Assembly: GCA_963736575.1 (NCBI GenBank)
Contig: CAVTPD010000001.1
Coordinates: 620,001-684,000 of the forward strand
Length of the DNA stretch: 64,000 bases
DNA from: CAVTPD01 sp963736575
Lineage (GTDB): Bacteria > Bacteroidota > Bacteroidia > Cytophagales > JAAEPT01
Reading direction: 5' to 3'
In this document: piece after piece, positions 24,568-33,440 of the stretch
How the letters are laid out: every line of letters begins with the position of its first letter
Position numbering within the stretch: the stretch's first letter is position 1
Position numbers and translations under genes: made by a program
The notes under the pieces: model-generated
What the model saw: the letters and a program-made list of their open reading frames with translations, nothing else
The model's database searches: none
What the model was told of the DNA's origin: nothing

Positions 24568-24897
24568 ATTAATCTAAACCTTCTTTTTTTAGGGGGATTA
24601 GAGATGAATTTTAATAATCTAAACCACCAAGGTTTTAAAACTTGGTGGTTTTTTTATGCCCTTTGTTTTTCAAGAACTTTTATAAGTGCGTTTTTATTAC
24701 CCTTTAATTAATTAAGAATAGGTGTTTATGCCGTGTTTAATAACAGGTACAAGCTTCGTATTAATACCCATTTTTGGTATGCCGAATGTAAAAACAAAAT
24801 GGTCTTCAGAATTATAACAGAATTGATGCTTAACTAGTAGGTAAAGTAAATAAATAAGGTGTTTTCCTTATTTGTTGTGGAGATAAAAATTACGGCT
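24568..24897. other. Intergenic region with strong terminator
   Basis: Non-coding. The terminator at 24621-24655 closes the DUF2911 gene; the rest is AT-rich leader of the next LRR gene with no ORF or repeat that I can support. Confidence 0.6.
24621..24655 (+). terminator. Terminator after DUF2911 gene
   Basis: An 11-bp perfect stem, AAACCACCAAG (24621-24631) with CTTGGTGGTTT (24641-24651), loop GTTTTAAAA, then a T run. Confidence 0.9.
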
Positions 24898-25587
24898 ATG
24901 AAAAGTATATATAAGTTAAAAATCTTCTTAAAAGTTTTCCTTTTCTTGTTCTTGGTAATGGCCAACTTATGTATGGCTCAAACTAAAGATTCTACAGAGG
25001 TAGCCAATGCGGGGCATACTTCAATAAAAGAATATACTAGTTTAGAAGAAGCCCTAAAAGAGCCGGAAAAAGTCATTCGTTTAAATTTAAGTAATAAACA
25101 TTTACAGGCAGATCCTCAGGTTTGGGCCCAATTTGTGAATTTAGAGTATTTAAGCTTAAAGAACGATCACCTTGCAGTTATCCCAGAAGGGATTTCTGCA
25201 TTGCATCACCTAAAAACTTTAGAGCTTAGCGGTAATGATTTTGAATTGTTGCCAGAAAGTTTTCAAAAGTTAGACCATTTAGAAGAGTTGTTTTTAAATG
25301 ATGAAACACATTTAAAACTTGCGGAAAGTATAGAGGTGTTAAGTAAACTTCCTAACCTTAAAATACTTCATTTAGAACACGATAATTTAGAAACTTTACC
25401 CGATAATATTGCTAAGCTAGACCATTTAGAAGCACTCTACCTTAACCAAAACAGATTTAAAGAACTACCCAAACAAATTGGTGGTTTGCAGCATTTACAA
25501 TTTGTAGATATAGAAGAAAACGAATACAAAATACCTGCTTATTTACACGATACTAAAGATTTTGGTATTCTTAATATTAAGTTTTAG
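24898..25587 (+). CDS. Secreted leucine-rich-repeat protein
   Basis: A 229-residue protein; the start at the ATG at 24898 gives a signal peptide (IFLKVFLFLFLVMANLCMAQ), whereas an ATG at 24859 would bury it. From residue 55 it has six or seven leucine-rich repeats (LEYLSLKNDHLAVIPEGISA, LKTLELSGNDFELLPESFQK, LEALYLNQNRFKELPKQIGG). Similar in plan to the protein at 22450 but with a different consensus rich in His/Asp. Probably periplasmic protein binding; no enzymatic domain. Confidence 0.85.
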   Translation: MKSIYKLKIFLKVFLFLFLVMANLCMAQTKDSTEVANAGHTSIKEYTSLEEALKEPEKVIRLNLSNKHLQADPQVWAQFVNLEYLSLKNDHLAVIPEGISALHHLKTLELSGNDFELLPESFQKLDHLEELFLNDETHLKLAESIEVLSKLPNLKILHLEHDNLETLPDNIAKLDHLEALYLNQNRFKELPKQIGGLQHLQFVDIEENEYKIPAYLHDTKDFGILNIKF

Positions 25588-25648
25588 TAAAGGTTGTTAA
25601 AGAACAGTCTGTTCTAAAATTATATTAACAATATAGTCTAGGTACAAT

Positions 25649-26542
25649 ATGGAAATGAGCGATATGTTTCAAGTATTTTGTTCTAATCTTAGAATACCTC
25701 AATCTACCGTTCAGCAAGTAGATAGAATCTATAAACAACTCACCTCTCATTTAAATTTAACGTATTACGGAATAGACTCCAATACTAAGCATAGTGCCTA
25801 TTTAGGCTCTTACGGACGAGGTACAGCAATTAAAGTAGATGATATAGATGTTGTTTTTGCTTTACCACCGGCCCTTTTTCAAGAGTTTAATCAACAAGAT
25901 AATCCAGCATTAACTATGCGTAATAATTTTATGCAAGTAGTTAAAAGTGTTTTTCCAGAAGCGTATTTAGGTAACGATAATCAAGTCATTCGTTTAGATT
26001 TTGAAGAAGGAATCAGCTTTGAGGTTTTCCCAGGATTCTTAAATCAAAATGGCAGTTACACCATGGCGGATAATAGCGGAAACGGTAGTTGGCTGGTTTG
26101 TGATCCTAAACCAGAAATTGAAACCATAAAAGAAGCCAACATAAATATAGCTAACGACAACCTAACTAGACTTTCTAGAATGATTAAGGAATGGAAAACT
26201 GTTTGGAATGTACCCATTGGTGGTTTTTTGATAGACACGCTGGTTTATGATTTTTTTATTAATTGGGAGCATAAAGAAAATGCCTCTACTTATTACGACT
26301 GGATGGTGAGGGATTTTTTTGAGTTTCTTATGGATCAAGATATAACTCAAAAATTCTGGCTTTCACCAGGGAGGATGCAAAAAGTTTGGCGTAAAGGACT
26401 TTTTGAAGAGAAAGCACACGTAGCGTACAACTTATCCAATCAAGCATTAGAGTTAGAATTTGAAGAATTGGTTAACAATTCTAAAATATCGGAGAAGTGG
26501 CAAGAAATATTTGGAGCTAGATTTTCGGGTTCTCTAGGCTAA
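25649..26542 (+). CDS. CD-NTase-like (SMODS) nucleotidyltransferase, solitary
   Basis: A 297-residue protein with a polymerase-beta-type nucleotidyltransferase core of the cGAS/DncV-like family. It has GSYGRGTAIKVDDIDVVF (Gly53-Ser54, Asp65 and Asp67 as metal ligands), a third acidic position in ISFEVFPGF (about Glu125), and the typical later segments GSYTMADNSGNGSW, DNLTRLSRMIKEWK and VPIGGFLIDTLVYDFF. In CBASS such enzymes make cyclic oligonucleotides on phage infection and sit beside an effector gene. Here the neighbours are a secreted LRR gene and mraZ, with no effector, E2/JAB or HORMA/TRIP13 gene nearby. It may be an orphan or act with a distant effector. Confidence 0.8.
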   Translation: MEMSDMFQVFCSNLRIPQSTVQQVDRIYKQLTSHLNLTYYGIDSNTKHSAYLGSYGRGTAIKVDDIDVVFALPPALFQEFNQQDNPALTMRNNFMQVVKSVFPEAYLGNDNQVIRLDFEEGISFEVFPGFLNQNGSYTMADNSGNGSWLVCDPKPEIETIKEANINIANDNLTRLSRMIKEWKTVWNVPIGGFLIDTLVYDFFINWEHKENASTYYDWMVRDFFEFLMDQDITQKFWLSPGRMQKVWRKGLFEEKAHVAYNLSNQALELEFEELVNNSKISEKWQEIFGARFSGSLG

Positions 26543-26573
26543 AACAAAAAATACATGTCATTAAATCGGGACT

Positions 26574-26599
26574 GGTCTGGAGTAATTCAGGCCTTTTTT
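26574..26599 (+). terminator. Terminator after the nucleotidyltransferase gene
   Basis: GGTCTG (26574-26579) pairs with CAGGCC (26588-26593) with one G-T pair, followed by TTTTTT. It separates the nucleotidyltransferase from the dcw cluster. Confidence 0.65.
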
Positions 26600-26748
26600 A
26601 TGTCTAAAAGTTAGCGTTTTGGGAAAACGTGTTCATTCTATGGGATTTTCTCCCACCATTTAAAACCATCTTATACACATTGTTTTTATTCAAATAAGCC
26701 ATCTAAAGACTGAAAATAGTTCTATAAACATTTGCATGTGGAAAACTT

Positions 26749-26793
26749 TGGGGTATATTGTGGGGACTTGTGGTTGGTTGTGGTGGATTGTGG
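26749..26793 (+). promoter_or_regulatory. MraZ-box-like array of 10-base-spaced TGTGG repeats
   Basis: TGGGG at 26749 and TGTGG at 26759, 26769, 26779 and 26789 recur at exactly 10-base steps, one helical turn. In other bacteria MraZ binds three or four TGGGN motifs with the same 10-base period just before mraZ and represses it. The array overlaps the probable -33 region and lies 50-90 bases before the mraZ start. Confidence 0.8.
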
Positions 26794-26820
26794 AATTTTT
26801 TTTCAATACATTTGTTTTGT
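26788..26820 (+). promoter_or_regulatory. Probable mraZ/dcw promoter
   Basis: TTG at 26788-26790 and two overlapping -7 candidates, TACATTTG (26807-26814) and TTGTTTTG (26812-26819), resemble the Bacteroidota TTTG/TAnnTTTG promoter. The sequence TTTTGTAGTC after the -7 box is shared with the act promoter at 59117. Spacing is imperfect, so the exact -7 is uncertain. Confidence 0.5.
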
Positions 26821-26839
26821 AGTCGACTAACTAGTATTA

Positions 26840-27292
26840 ATGATCTATTTCTCTGGCGAATATGAGTGTAAAATCGATGTCAAGGGCCGTATGGTTCTTC
26901 CGGCAAAGGTGAAAGCACGTCTTCCTGAACAGGATGCTGGGGAAATTGTGGTAAAACGTGGTTTTGAGAAATGTTTGACCATTTATCCAATGATGGAATG
27001 GAAGAAGATTTTTTCAAAAGTGGCTGGCTTAAATGAGTTTAGCGCGGAGTACCGAAATTTTCAGAGAAATTTCTTTAGAGGCAGTACAGAGGTAGAGTTG
27101 GATAACGCAGGTCGTTTTCTGATTTCTAAATCGCTTCTAAAATACGCCGAAATAGACAAAGAAGTAATAGTTGTGGGGCTGGGTAATCGAGTAGAAATCT
27201 GGAATCCGGATTTGTACGAAGAATTCTTAATCAAGGATTCTCAAGAGTTTTCAGATTTAGCAGAAAAATATTTAACCGATCAATCAGAGTGA
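26840..27292 (+). CDS. mraZ: Transcriptional regulator MraZ
   Basis: A 150-residue protein with two SpoVT-AbrB-type swapped-hairpin halves, each with the DxxGR signature: IDVKGRMVLPAKVKARL near residue 14 and LDNAGRFLISKSLLKYA near residue 95. MraZ forms rings that bind repeated TGGGN-like boxes upstream of its own operon and controls the division and wall cluster. Such an array is present just upstream at 26749-26793. It is the first gene of the cluster, and its stop overlaps the rsmH ATG by one base. Confidence 0.95.
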   Translation: MIYFSGEYECKIDVKGRMVLPAKVKARLPEQDAGEIVVKRGFEKCLTIYPMMEWKKIFSKVAGLNEFSAEYRNFQRNFFRGSTEVELDNAGRFLISKSLLKYAEIDKEVIVVGLGNRVEIWNPDLYEEFLIKDSQEFSDLAEKYLTDQSE

Positions 27293-28197
27293 TGAAGTAC
27301 CATATCCCTGTTATGTTGACAGAATGTTTAGAAGGGTTAAAAATTGACCCAAAAGGACTTTACGTCGATGTAACTTTTGGTGGTGGTGGTCATTCTATGG
27401 CTGTTTTTAATCAGTTAGAGGGTGGGAAGCTGTTTTCATTCGATCAAGATTCTGATGCAGTTAAAAACACCGAGCCTTTTGTAGGGGAAGGTTTTCAGTT
27501 TGTGGAAGCCAATTTTCGGTTTATAAAAAAATACTTAAAACTGTACGGCGCTAAAGAGGTAGATGGTATTCTGGCTGATTTAGGAGTTTCATCACATCAG
27601 TTAGATGAACGCTCGCGTGGGTTTTCTTTTATGGAAGATTCGGTAGACTTAGATATGCGTATGAATACTTCTGGTGGTAAAACAGCGGCAGAGGTATTAA
27701 ACACATATTCGGAATCGGATTTACATAGAATCTTTGGTTTGTACGGAGAGATTAAGAATGCTAAAACATTAGCCAAGGCTATTGTAACCTCTAGATTTGA
27801 AAAGGAATTTGTAACTGTGGGAGATTTAAAAGCGGTGGCTGAAAAATGTGCTCCAAAACACAGAGAATATAAATATTTCGCTCAATTGTTTCAGGCACTT
27901 CGTATAGAAGTAAATCAAGAAATGGCTGCTCTAGAAGAATTGCTTGTAGACGGAACGGAAGTTTTAAAGAAAGGTGGACGCTTTGTGGTGATGACCTACC
28001 ATTCTTTAGAAGACCGTTTGGTGAAAAGCTTTTTTCAGAAAGGAAAGTTTAAAGGCGATGTAGAGAAAGACTTCTACGGAAACGAAATTAAGCCCCTAAA
28101 AATGGTGGTTCGTAAACCTATTCTTGCTTCTGAAAAAGAGTTAGAAGAAAATGTACGTGCAAGAAGTGCTAAGCTAAGAATAGCTGAAAAACTTTAA
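27292..28197 (+). CDS. rsmH: 16S rRNA (cytosine-1402-N4) methyltransferase
   Basis: A 301-residue SAM-dependent methyltransferase (MraW). Motif I is VDVTFGGGGHSMAV near residue 28; DLGVSSHQLDERSRGFSF and DLDMRMN follow, and FVVMTYHSLEDRLVKSFF is near the end. It methylates N4 of C1402 in the ribosomal P site. The ATG at 27292 overlaps the mraZ stop (TGATG); a GTG one codon earlier is less likely. Length is normal. Confidence 0.95.
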   Translation: MKYHIPVMLTECLEGLKIDPKGLYVDVTFGGGGHSMAVFNQLEGGKLFSFDQDSDAVKNTEPFVGEGFQFVEANFRFIKKYLKLYGAKEVDGILADLGVSSHQLDERSRGFSFMEDSVDLDMRMNTSGGKTAAEVLNTYSESDLHRIFGLYGEIKNAKTLAKAIVTSRFEKEFVTVGDLKAVAEKCAPKHREYKYFAQLFQALRIEVNQEMAALEELLVDGTEVLKKGGRFVVMTYHSLEDRLVKSFFQKGKFKGDVEKDFYGNEIKPLKMVVRKPILASEKELEENVRARSAKLRIAEKL

Positions 28198-28199
28198 TA

Positions 28200-28580
28200 A
28201 TGGCGAATACGGCAAAAAAACCAAGAAAGGTAAAAAAAGAAGGAACCGGTGGTTCTGTCTTTGATGTGCTGGAACGGAACCTGAAAATGGAATCGTGGTT
28301 TGAAAACGGTGTTCCCACAAAGTACTTCAAACATGTGTTGTTTTTAACCGGTATTGGCTTGTTGTACATTAGTAATACGCACATGGCAGACCGCATGAGT
28401 AGAGAGTTTACGGTCCTAAAAAAAGAAATAGAAGATTTAAGAGCAGATTATACCACACTGAAGGCAGATTACATGTATGAAAGTAAACAGTCTGAAGTAG
28501 CAAAAAAAGTAAAACATTTAGGTCTGAAAGAGGGAGGAGATGCTCCCGTAAAAGTAGAAGAAGTAAGTGCAAAACGTTAA
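28200..28580 (+). CDS. ftsL: FtsL-like cell division protein
   Basis: A 126-residue protein with a basic cytoplasmic N-terminus, one transmembrane helix near residues 44-60 (VLFLTGIGLLYISNTH) and a periplasmic coiled coil (LKKEIEDLRADYTTLKADYM). This is the FtsL layout, seen in Bacteroidota as the gene between rsmH and ftsI. FtsL bridges FtsQ/FtsB and activates FtsWI. Its end overlaps the start of ftsI by 14 bases. Confidence 0.85.
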   Translation: MANTAKKPRKVKKEGTGGSVFDVLERNLKMESWFENGVPTKYFKHVLFLTGIGLLYISNTHMADRMSREFTVLKKEIEDLRADYTTLKADYMYESKQSEVAKKVKHLGLKEGGDAPVKVEEVSAKR

Positions 28581-30726
28581 GAAATCCATATTGCTTCGGG
28601 TGCGCATAGCTTTTTTAGCTATTGTGTTTCTGGCTTTACTAATAGCAGTGAAGTTGGTGGATATTATGTATATCCATAACGAAGTTTGGATTGAAAAAGC
28701 TGAAAATGCTAACGTTAGAATGCGCGACATTAAAGCCACTCGTGGAAATATCTATTCAGATAACGGTAGTTTAATGGCTACTTCACTTCCTTTTTATACG
28801 CTGGCTTTTGATCCTAGTATTTCGTTGAGAGATGAAGTTCGTAGAGGAATTTATGAAGATGGGATTGATTCTTTAACCATGCTTTTGTCCGGTTTTTTTA
28901 AAGACAAATCCGAAGAACAATATTTTAGGATAATGAATAACGCTCGCGGAAGAGGGCGTCAATATTTGCGTTTAAGCTCTAAATTAATTGATCATCACGA
29001 TAAGAAAGTGATGTCTCAGTGGCCAATTTTTAGAGAAGGCCAAATGATGGGTGGGGTTTTGTTTGAGCAAATTGATAAACGCTTTGTTCCTTTTGGTCAT
29101 TTAGCCGGTAGAACCGTGGGTTACTGCAAAAGGGAAGTTAAAAAAGACGGTAAAGTTCATAAAATTGGTGCGGGATTAGAATACAGTTTCGATTCGCTTT
29201 TAGCGGGTAGAGACGGCAGAGCCCTGTTTGCTAAAATGAGTGGCGGTGGTTGGAAACAATTGCATACCGAAGATGAAATTAAGCCTATTCGTGGTTACGA
29301 TATTGAAAGTACAATAGATGTTAATCTTCAGGATGTAGTAGAAGAGACATTGTTAGATGCTCTAAAGGAACATTCTGCAGATTACGGAAGTGTGGTGGTG
29401 ATGGAAGCCAAAACGGGAGAAATTAAAGCCATTGCTAATCTTTCTAGAATTAAAAGTGGCCGACACGAAGGCCGGTATGTAGAAAATTACAACCATGCCG
29501 TAGGTACTAACATAGAACCGGGCTCAACCATTAAGTTAGCCACCTTAATGGCGCTTTTCGAAGAAACAGATTTAGATTTAGACGATACTATTTCGGTAGG
29601 AAACGGAACAGCTCGTTTTTACGAAAGAACCATGACGGATGATCACTCGGTAGATCCTGTTTTAACTATTAAAGAGGTTTTTGAAAAATCTTCCAACATA
29701 GGTGTTGCAAAATTGGCGGTGCAATACTTTGGTAAAAGCATAGAAACGCAACAACGTTTTGTAGATTATTTAACAGATTTCGGACTTAAATACCCATTAA
29801 ATTTCCAAATAGCGGGGGAGGCTACTCCAAAAATTAAAACTCCGGAAGATAAGTCTTGGAGTGGGGTTTCGCTTCCTTGGATGTCACACGGTTACGGTTT
29901 GGCGGTTTCTCCCTTGCATATTTTAACCATGTATAATGGTATTGCAAACGATGGTATGTTAATTCAGCCAATTATTGTAAAGCGCATCCGTTACGCAGAT
30001 CAAATTGTAAAAGAATATAAGCCTGAAATCATCAATAGGAATCTTTGCTCAGAAGAAACATTAAGAAAATTAAAAATCTGTTTAGAAGGAGTTGTTGAAA
30101 ACGGTACAGCCAAAGGCATAAGAACCGATCGTTACAAAATGGCTGGTAAAACGGGTACAGCTAAAAAGCTGAAAGACGGTCAATATACCAACGAGTACTT
30201 AGCTTCTTTTGTAGGGTATTTTCCAGCAGATAATCCAAAATACAGTTGTATTGTAGTAATCGATAATCCTAAAAACGGACAGTATTATGGTAGCCAAGTA
30301 GCGGCACCTGTTTTTAGAACTATTGCCGATAAAGTATACGCTAGGGATTTAGAATTACACGAAATACCAAAACTAGCATCTTCTCCTAAAGGAGTTTTTC
30401 CGGTGGTGCAGGTGGGTAAATACAGCGATCTTCAATACCTCTGTAAAGAATTAAAATTATCTAATTGGGGTAATGATGGGTATGCCGAATTGTTTGTTCG
30501 TGCGAGCCGTAACGATGAGTTAAAAACCATTAAATGGCAAGAATTATCTACGCCACAAAGAACGGTGCCAGATGTAACAGGTATGACTTTAAGAGATGCC
30601 CTTTTTATTCTAGAAAATTTAGGGATGCATGTAGATTTTGCAGGTTCCGGAAGGGTTAAGCAACAATCTGTTCCTGCGGGAAGAAAAGCCTTAATAGGCG
30701 GTAAAATTAAAATTGAACTAGGGTAA
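28567..30726 (+). CDS. ftsI: Penicillin-binding protein FtsI with PASTA domain
   Basis: A 719-residue class B PBP starting with GTG inside the end of ftsL. One transmembrane helix (RIAFLAIVFLALLIAVKLVD), a dimerisation region (LAGRTVGYCKREV), then the transpeptidase with SxxK in EPGSTIKLATL (Ser about 320), SxN in EKSSNIGVA (about 375) and KTG in MAGKTGTAKK (about 528). A C-terminal PASTA domain begins VPDVTGMTLRDALFILENLG. It cross-links septal peptidoglycan with FtsW. The PASTA extension is usual in Bacteroidota FtsI. Confidence 0.93.
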   Translation: MQNVKKSILLRVRIAFLAIVFLALLIAVKLVDIMYIHNEVWIEKAENANVRMRDIKATRGNIYSDNGSLMATSLPFYTLAFDPSISLRDEVRRGIYEDGIDSLTMLLSGFFKDKSEEQYFRIMNNARGRGRQYLRLSSKLIDHHDKKVMSQWPIFREGQMMGGVLFEQIDKRFVPFGHLAGRTVGYCKREVKKDGKVHKIGAGLEYSFDSLLAGRDGRALFAKMSGGGWKQLHTEDEIKPIRGYDIESTIDVNLQDVVEETLLDALKEHSADYGSVVVMEAKTGEIKAIANLSRIKSGRHEGRYVENYNHAVGTNIEPGSTIKLATLMALFEETDLDLDDTISVGNGTARFYERTMTDDHSVDPVLTIKEVFEKSSNIGVAKLAVQYFGKSIETQQRFVDYLTDFGLKYPLNFQIAGEATPKIKTPEDKSWSGVSLPWMSHGYGLAVSPLHILTMYNGIANDGMLIQPIIVKRIRYADQIVKEYKPEIINRNLCSEETLRKLKICLEGVVENGTAKGIRTDRYKMAGKTGTAKKLKDGQYTNEYLASFVGYFPADNPKYSCIVVIDNPKNGQYYGSQVAAPVFRTIADKVYARDLELHEIPKLASSPKGVFPVVQVGKYSDLQYLCKELKLSNWGNDGYAELFVRASRNDELKTIKWQELSTPQRTVPDVTGMTLRDALFILENLGMHVDFAGSGRVKQQSVPAGRKALIGGKIKIELG

Positions 30727-32189
30727 TGAAAATACTAAGCGACATATTATACCGAACCCCATTGGTGGAGACTTCAGGTTCTATGAACGCAGAGATTTCT
30801 GCCATTCAGTTTGATAGCCGTAAAGTTGAAAAAGGAGATCTTTTTGTAGCGGTTAAAGGAACCGTTGTAGACGGACATGAATTCATAAATTTAGCAATAG
30901 AAAAAGGTGCCATTGCTATAGTTTGCCATGTTATGCCAGAAAAAATGGTGGAAGGCATAACGTATGTACAAGTTATAGACAGCCACAAAGCTTTAGGTTT
31001 AATAGCCGCTAATTATTACGACAACCCTAGTGATAAATTAACCATTGTAGGAGTAACGGGTACCAACGGTAAAACTTCTTGTGTTACGTTGCTTTATAAA
31101 TTGTTTTTGGGGCTTGGGTATTCAACAGGAATGCTTTCTACCGTAGTCAATAAAATTAATGAAGAAGAAATTGAATCTACGCATACTACACCAGATCCAA
31201 TTAATCTAAATCGTTTGTTGTCAAAAATGGTGAAAAAAGGCTGTACGCATTGCTTTATGGAAGTAAGCTCACACGCTATTCACCAAAATAGAATTGCAGG
31301 GCTGAAATTTAATGGTGCTGTTTTTACCAACATAACGCACGACCATTTAGATTATCATAAAACTTTTGACGAATACATAAAAGCTAAAAAGCAGTTGTTT
31401 GATAACCTTCCGAAAAACGCATTTGCATTAGTTAATGCAGACGATAAACGCGGAATGGTTATGACTCAAAACACAAAAGCGAAAGTGAACACTTTTGGTA
31501 TAAAAACCTTGTGTGATTTTAAAGCAAAAATTATTGACAATACGCTTCAAGGCTTAGAATTAGATATTGACAACCACAACGTATGGTTCAGTTTAATAGG
31601 TGAATTTAATGCCTATAATTTACTAGCCGTTTACGGTGTAGCTTGTTTGCTGGAAGAAGAACCAGATGAAGTACTTACGGTGCTTTCAACATTAAAATCG
31701 GCCCCAGGTAGATTTGACCAAGTAATATCTGTTGGTGGCGTAATTGGCATTGTAGATTATGCACATACGCCAGATGCCTTGCTTAATGTTTTAAAAACCA
31801 TTCACGATTTAAAACCGGGTAATGCTAAAATAATTACAGTGGTGGGTTGCGGGGGAAATAGAGACAAAGAAAAACGTCCGGTAATGGGGAAAATAGCTGC
31901 TGAATGGAGCGATAAAGTGATCCTTACCAGTGATAATCCCCGCAATGAAGAACCGGGTACTATTATTTCTGAAATGGAAGCTGGCGTAGCCATTGTACAC
32001 CGAAAAAAGACCATTGCTTTACCAGATAGAAAAGAAGCAATCAAATTGGCGGGAACGCTGGTTGAAAAAGGAGATATTATTCTTTTGGCCGGAAAAGGGC
32101 ACGAAGATTACCAAGAAATAAAAGGAGTGAAACTGCACTTCGACGATAAAGAACAATTAGCTGAAATGTTTAAACTACTTGACTTGTAA
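30726..32189 (+). CDS. murE: UDP-MurNAc-tripeptide synthetase MurE
   Basis: A 487-residue Mur ligase: N-terminal UDP-binding domain (IQFDSRKVEKGDLFVAVKG), ATP loop VTGTNGKTS near residue 110, HTTPDPINL and a C-terminal domain containing TSDNPRNEEP. The DNPR motif is the signature for meso-diaminopimelate as the added residue, which predicts DAP-type peptidoglycan. It adds the third amino acid to UDP-MurNAc-L-Ala-D-Glu. The ATG overlaps the ftsI stop by one base. murF is not in this window. Confidence 0.95.
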   Translation: MKILSDILYRTPLVETSGSMNAEISAIQFDSRKVEKGDLFVAVKGTVVDGHEFINLAIEKGAIAIVCHVMPEKMVEGITYVQVIDSHKALGLIAANYYDNPSDKLTIVGVTGTNGKTSCVTLLYKLFLGLGYSTGMLSTVVNKINEEEIESTHTTPDPINLNRLLSKMVKKGCTHCFMEVSSHAIHQNRIAGLKFNGAVFTNITHDHLDYHKTFDEYIKAKKQLFDNLPKNAFALVNADDKRGMVMTQNTKAKVNTFGIKTLCDFKAKIIDNTLQGLELDIDNHNVWFSLIGEFNAYNLLAVYGVACLLEEEPDEVLTVLSTLKSAPGRFDQVISVGGVIGIVDYAHTPDALLNVLKTIHDLKPGNAKIITVVGCGGNRDKEKRPVMGKIAAEWSDKVILTSDNPRNEEPGTIISEMEAGVAIVHRKKTIALPDRKEAIKLAGTLVEKGDIILLAGKGHEDYQEIKGVKLHFDDKEQLAEMFKLLDL

Positions 32190-33439
32190 TGCTTTATTAT
32201 CTGTTTTCATACCTAAACGAAAATTTTGACCTGATGGGAGCTGGTGTGTTTCAATACATCTCTTTTCGTGCGGGTGCAGCATTGGTTATTTCACTATTAA
32301 TAGCCCTTATTTTTGGTAAAAACTTTATCCGAACACTTCAATTAAAGCAAGTAGGTGAAAGTGTACGTGATTTGGGTTTAGAAGGCCAAATTGAAAAAGC
32401 AGGCACACCAACTATGGGCGGTGTGATTATTATTGTTTGCATTCTAATTCCAACGTTGTTGTTTGCCAAGCTGCAAAATGTATATGTTTTGTTGCTGTTG
32501 GTTTCTACTGTATGGATGGGCGCAATTGGTTTTTTAGACGATTACATTAAAGTTTTCAAAAAGAACAAAGAAGGTTTACAGGGTAAGTTTAAAGTAGTTG
32601 GTCAAATTGGCTTAGGTCTAATAGTAGGTTTAACGTTGTATTTTAATTCTAATGTCACTGTTAGAGAATATTTTGCTCCTTCAGATACAGAAATTATGGT
32701 TTCTGAACCACAAGTGAATCAGTTTAGTAACCATGTTCAGAAAGAGCACCATAATTACGACGACAAGAAGTCTTTAATTACAACGGTTCCGTTTTTTAAG
32801 AACAACGAAATTGATTACGGTTTTATAAGCGAAGCCATCGGTTTTAACATTGATTGGTTAATCTATCCCTTAATTGTGATTTTCATTGTAACAGCGGTTT
32901 CTAATGGTGCCAACATTACAGACGGTATTGATGGTTTAGCAGCGGGAACTTCGGCCATCATTGGAGCTACGTTAATTGTGCTGGCTTATGTTTCGGGTCA
33001 CGCGGTTTTTGCCGATTACCTAAACATTATGTACATCCCTAATTCGGGAGAAATAGTAGTTTTTGCAGCCGCTTTTGTTGGGGCTTGTGTGGGTTTTATA
33101 TGGTACAATACCTATCCGGCCAAAGTTTTTATGGGCGATACGGGTAGCCTTTGCATTGGCGGGATTATAGCGGTAATGGCCATTGCTATTCGTAAAGAAT
33201 TATTGATCCCCATCTTGTGCGGTATTTTCTTAATCGAAAATCTATCGGTGATTTTACAAGTAGCGTATTTCAAATACACTAAGAAAAAATACGGTGAAGG
33301 CAGAAGAATATTTAAGATGGCACCATTACACCATCATTATCAAAAAACTGGTATGCACGAATCTAAAATCGTAACCCGATTCTGGATTATAGGATTATTA
33401 CTAGCGGTTTTAACATTAGCCACCTTGAAGTTAAGGTAA
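32189..33439 (+). CDS. mraY: Phospho-MurNAc-pentapeptide translocase MraY
   Basis: A 416-residue polytopic enzyme making lipid I. Visible signatures are TPTMGGVIII, the Asp pair in GFLDDYIKVFKKNKEGL, NITDGIDGLAAG and FMGDTGSLCIGG, plus the C-terminal HHHYQKTGMHESKIVTRFWI. It has an extended hydrophilic loop after the fourth helix (roughly residues 155-205, PSDTEIMVSEPQVNQ and HNYDDKKS), which accounts for a length above the 360-residue proteobacterial form and is common in Bacteroidota. One-base overlap with murE. Confidence 0.95.
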   Translation: MLYYLFSYLNENFDLMGAGVFQYISFRAGAALVISLLIALIFGKNFIRTLQLKQVGESVRDLGLEGQIEKAGTPTMGGVIIIVCILIPTLLFAKLQNVYVLLLLVSTVWMGAIGFLDDYIKVFKKNKEGLQGKFKVVGQIGLGLIVGLTLYFNSNVTVREYFAPSDTEIMVSEPQVNQFSNHVQKEHHNYDDKKSLITTVPFFKNNEIDYGFISEAIGFNIDWLIYPLIVIFIVTAVSNGANITDGIDGLAAGTSAIIGATLIVLAYVSGHAVFADYLNIMYIPNSGEIVVFAAAFVGACVGFIWYNTYPAKVFMGDTGSLCIGGIIAVMAIAIRKELLIPILCGIFLIENLSVILQVAYFKYTKKKYGEGRRIFKMAPLHHHYQKTGMHESKIVTRFWIIGLLLAVLTLATLKLR

Positions 33440-33440
33440 C

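Noticed and set aside
25649..26542. Full CBASS operon
   Set aside because: Only the cyclase-like gene is present; neighbours are a secreted LRR protein and mraZ, neither an effector type nor co-oriented accessory.
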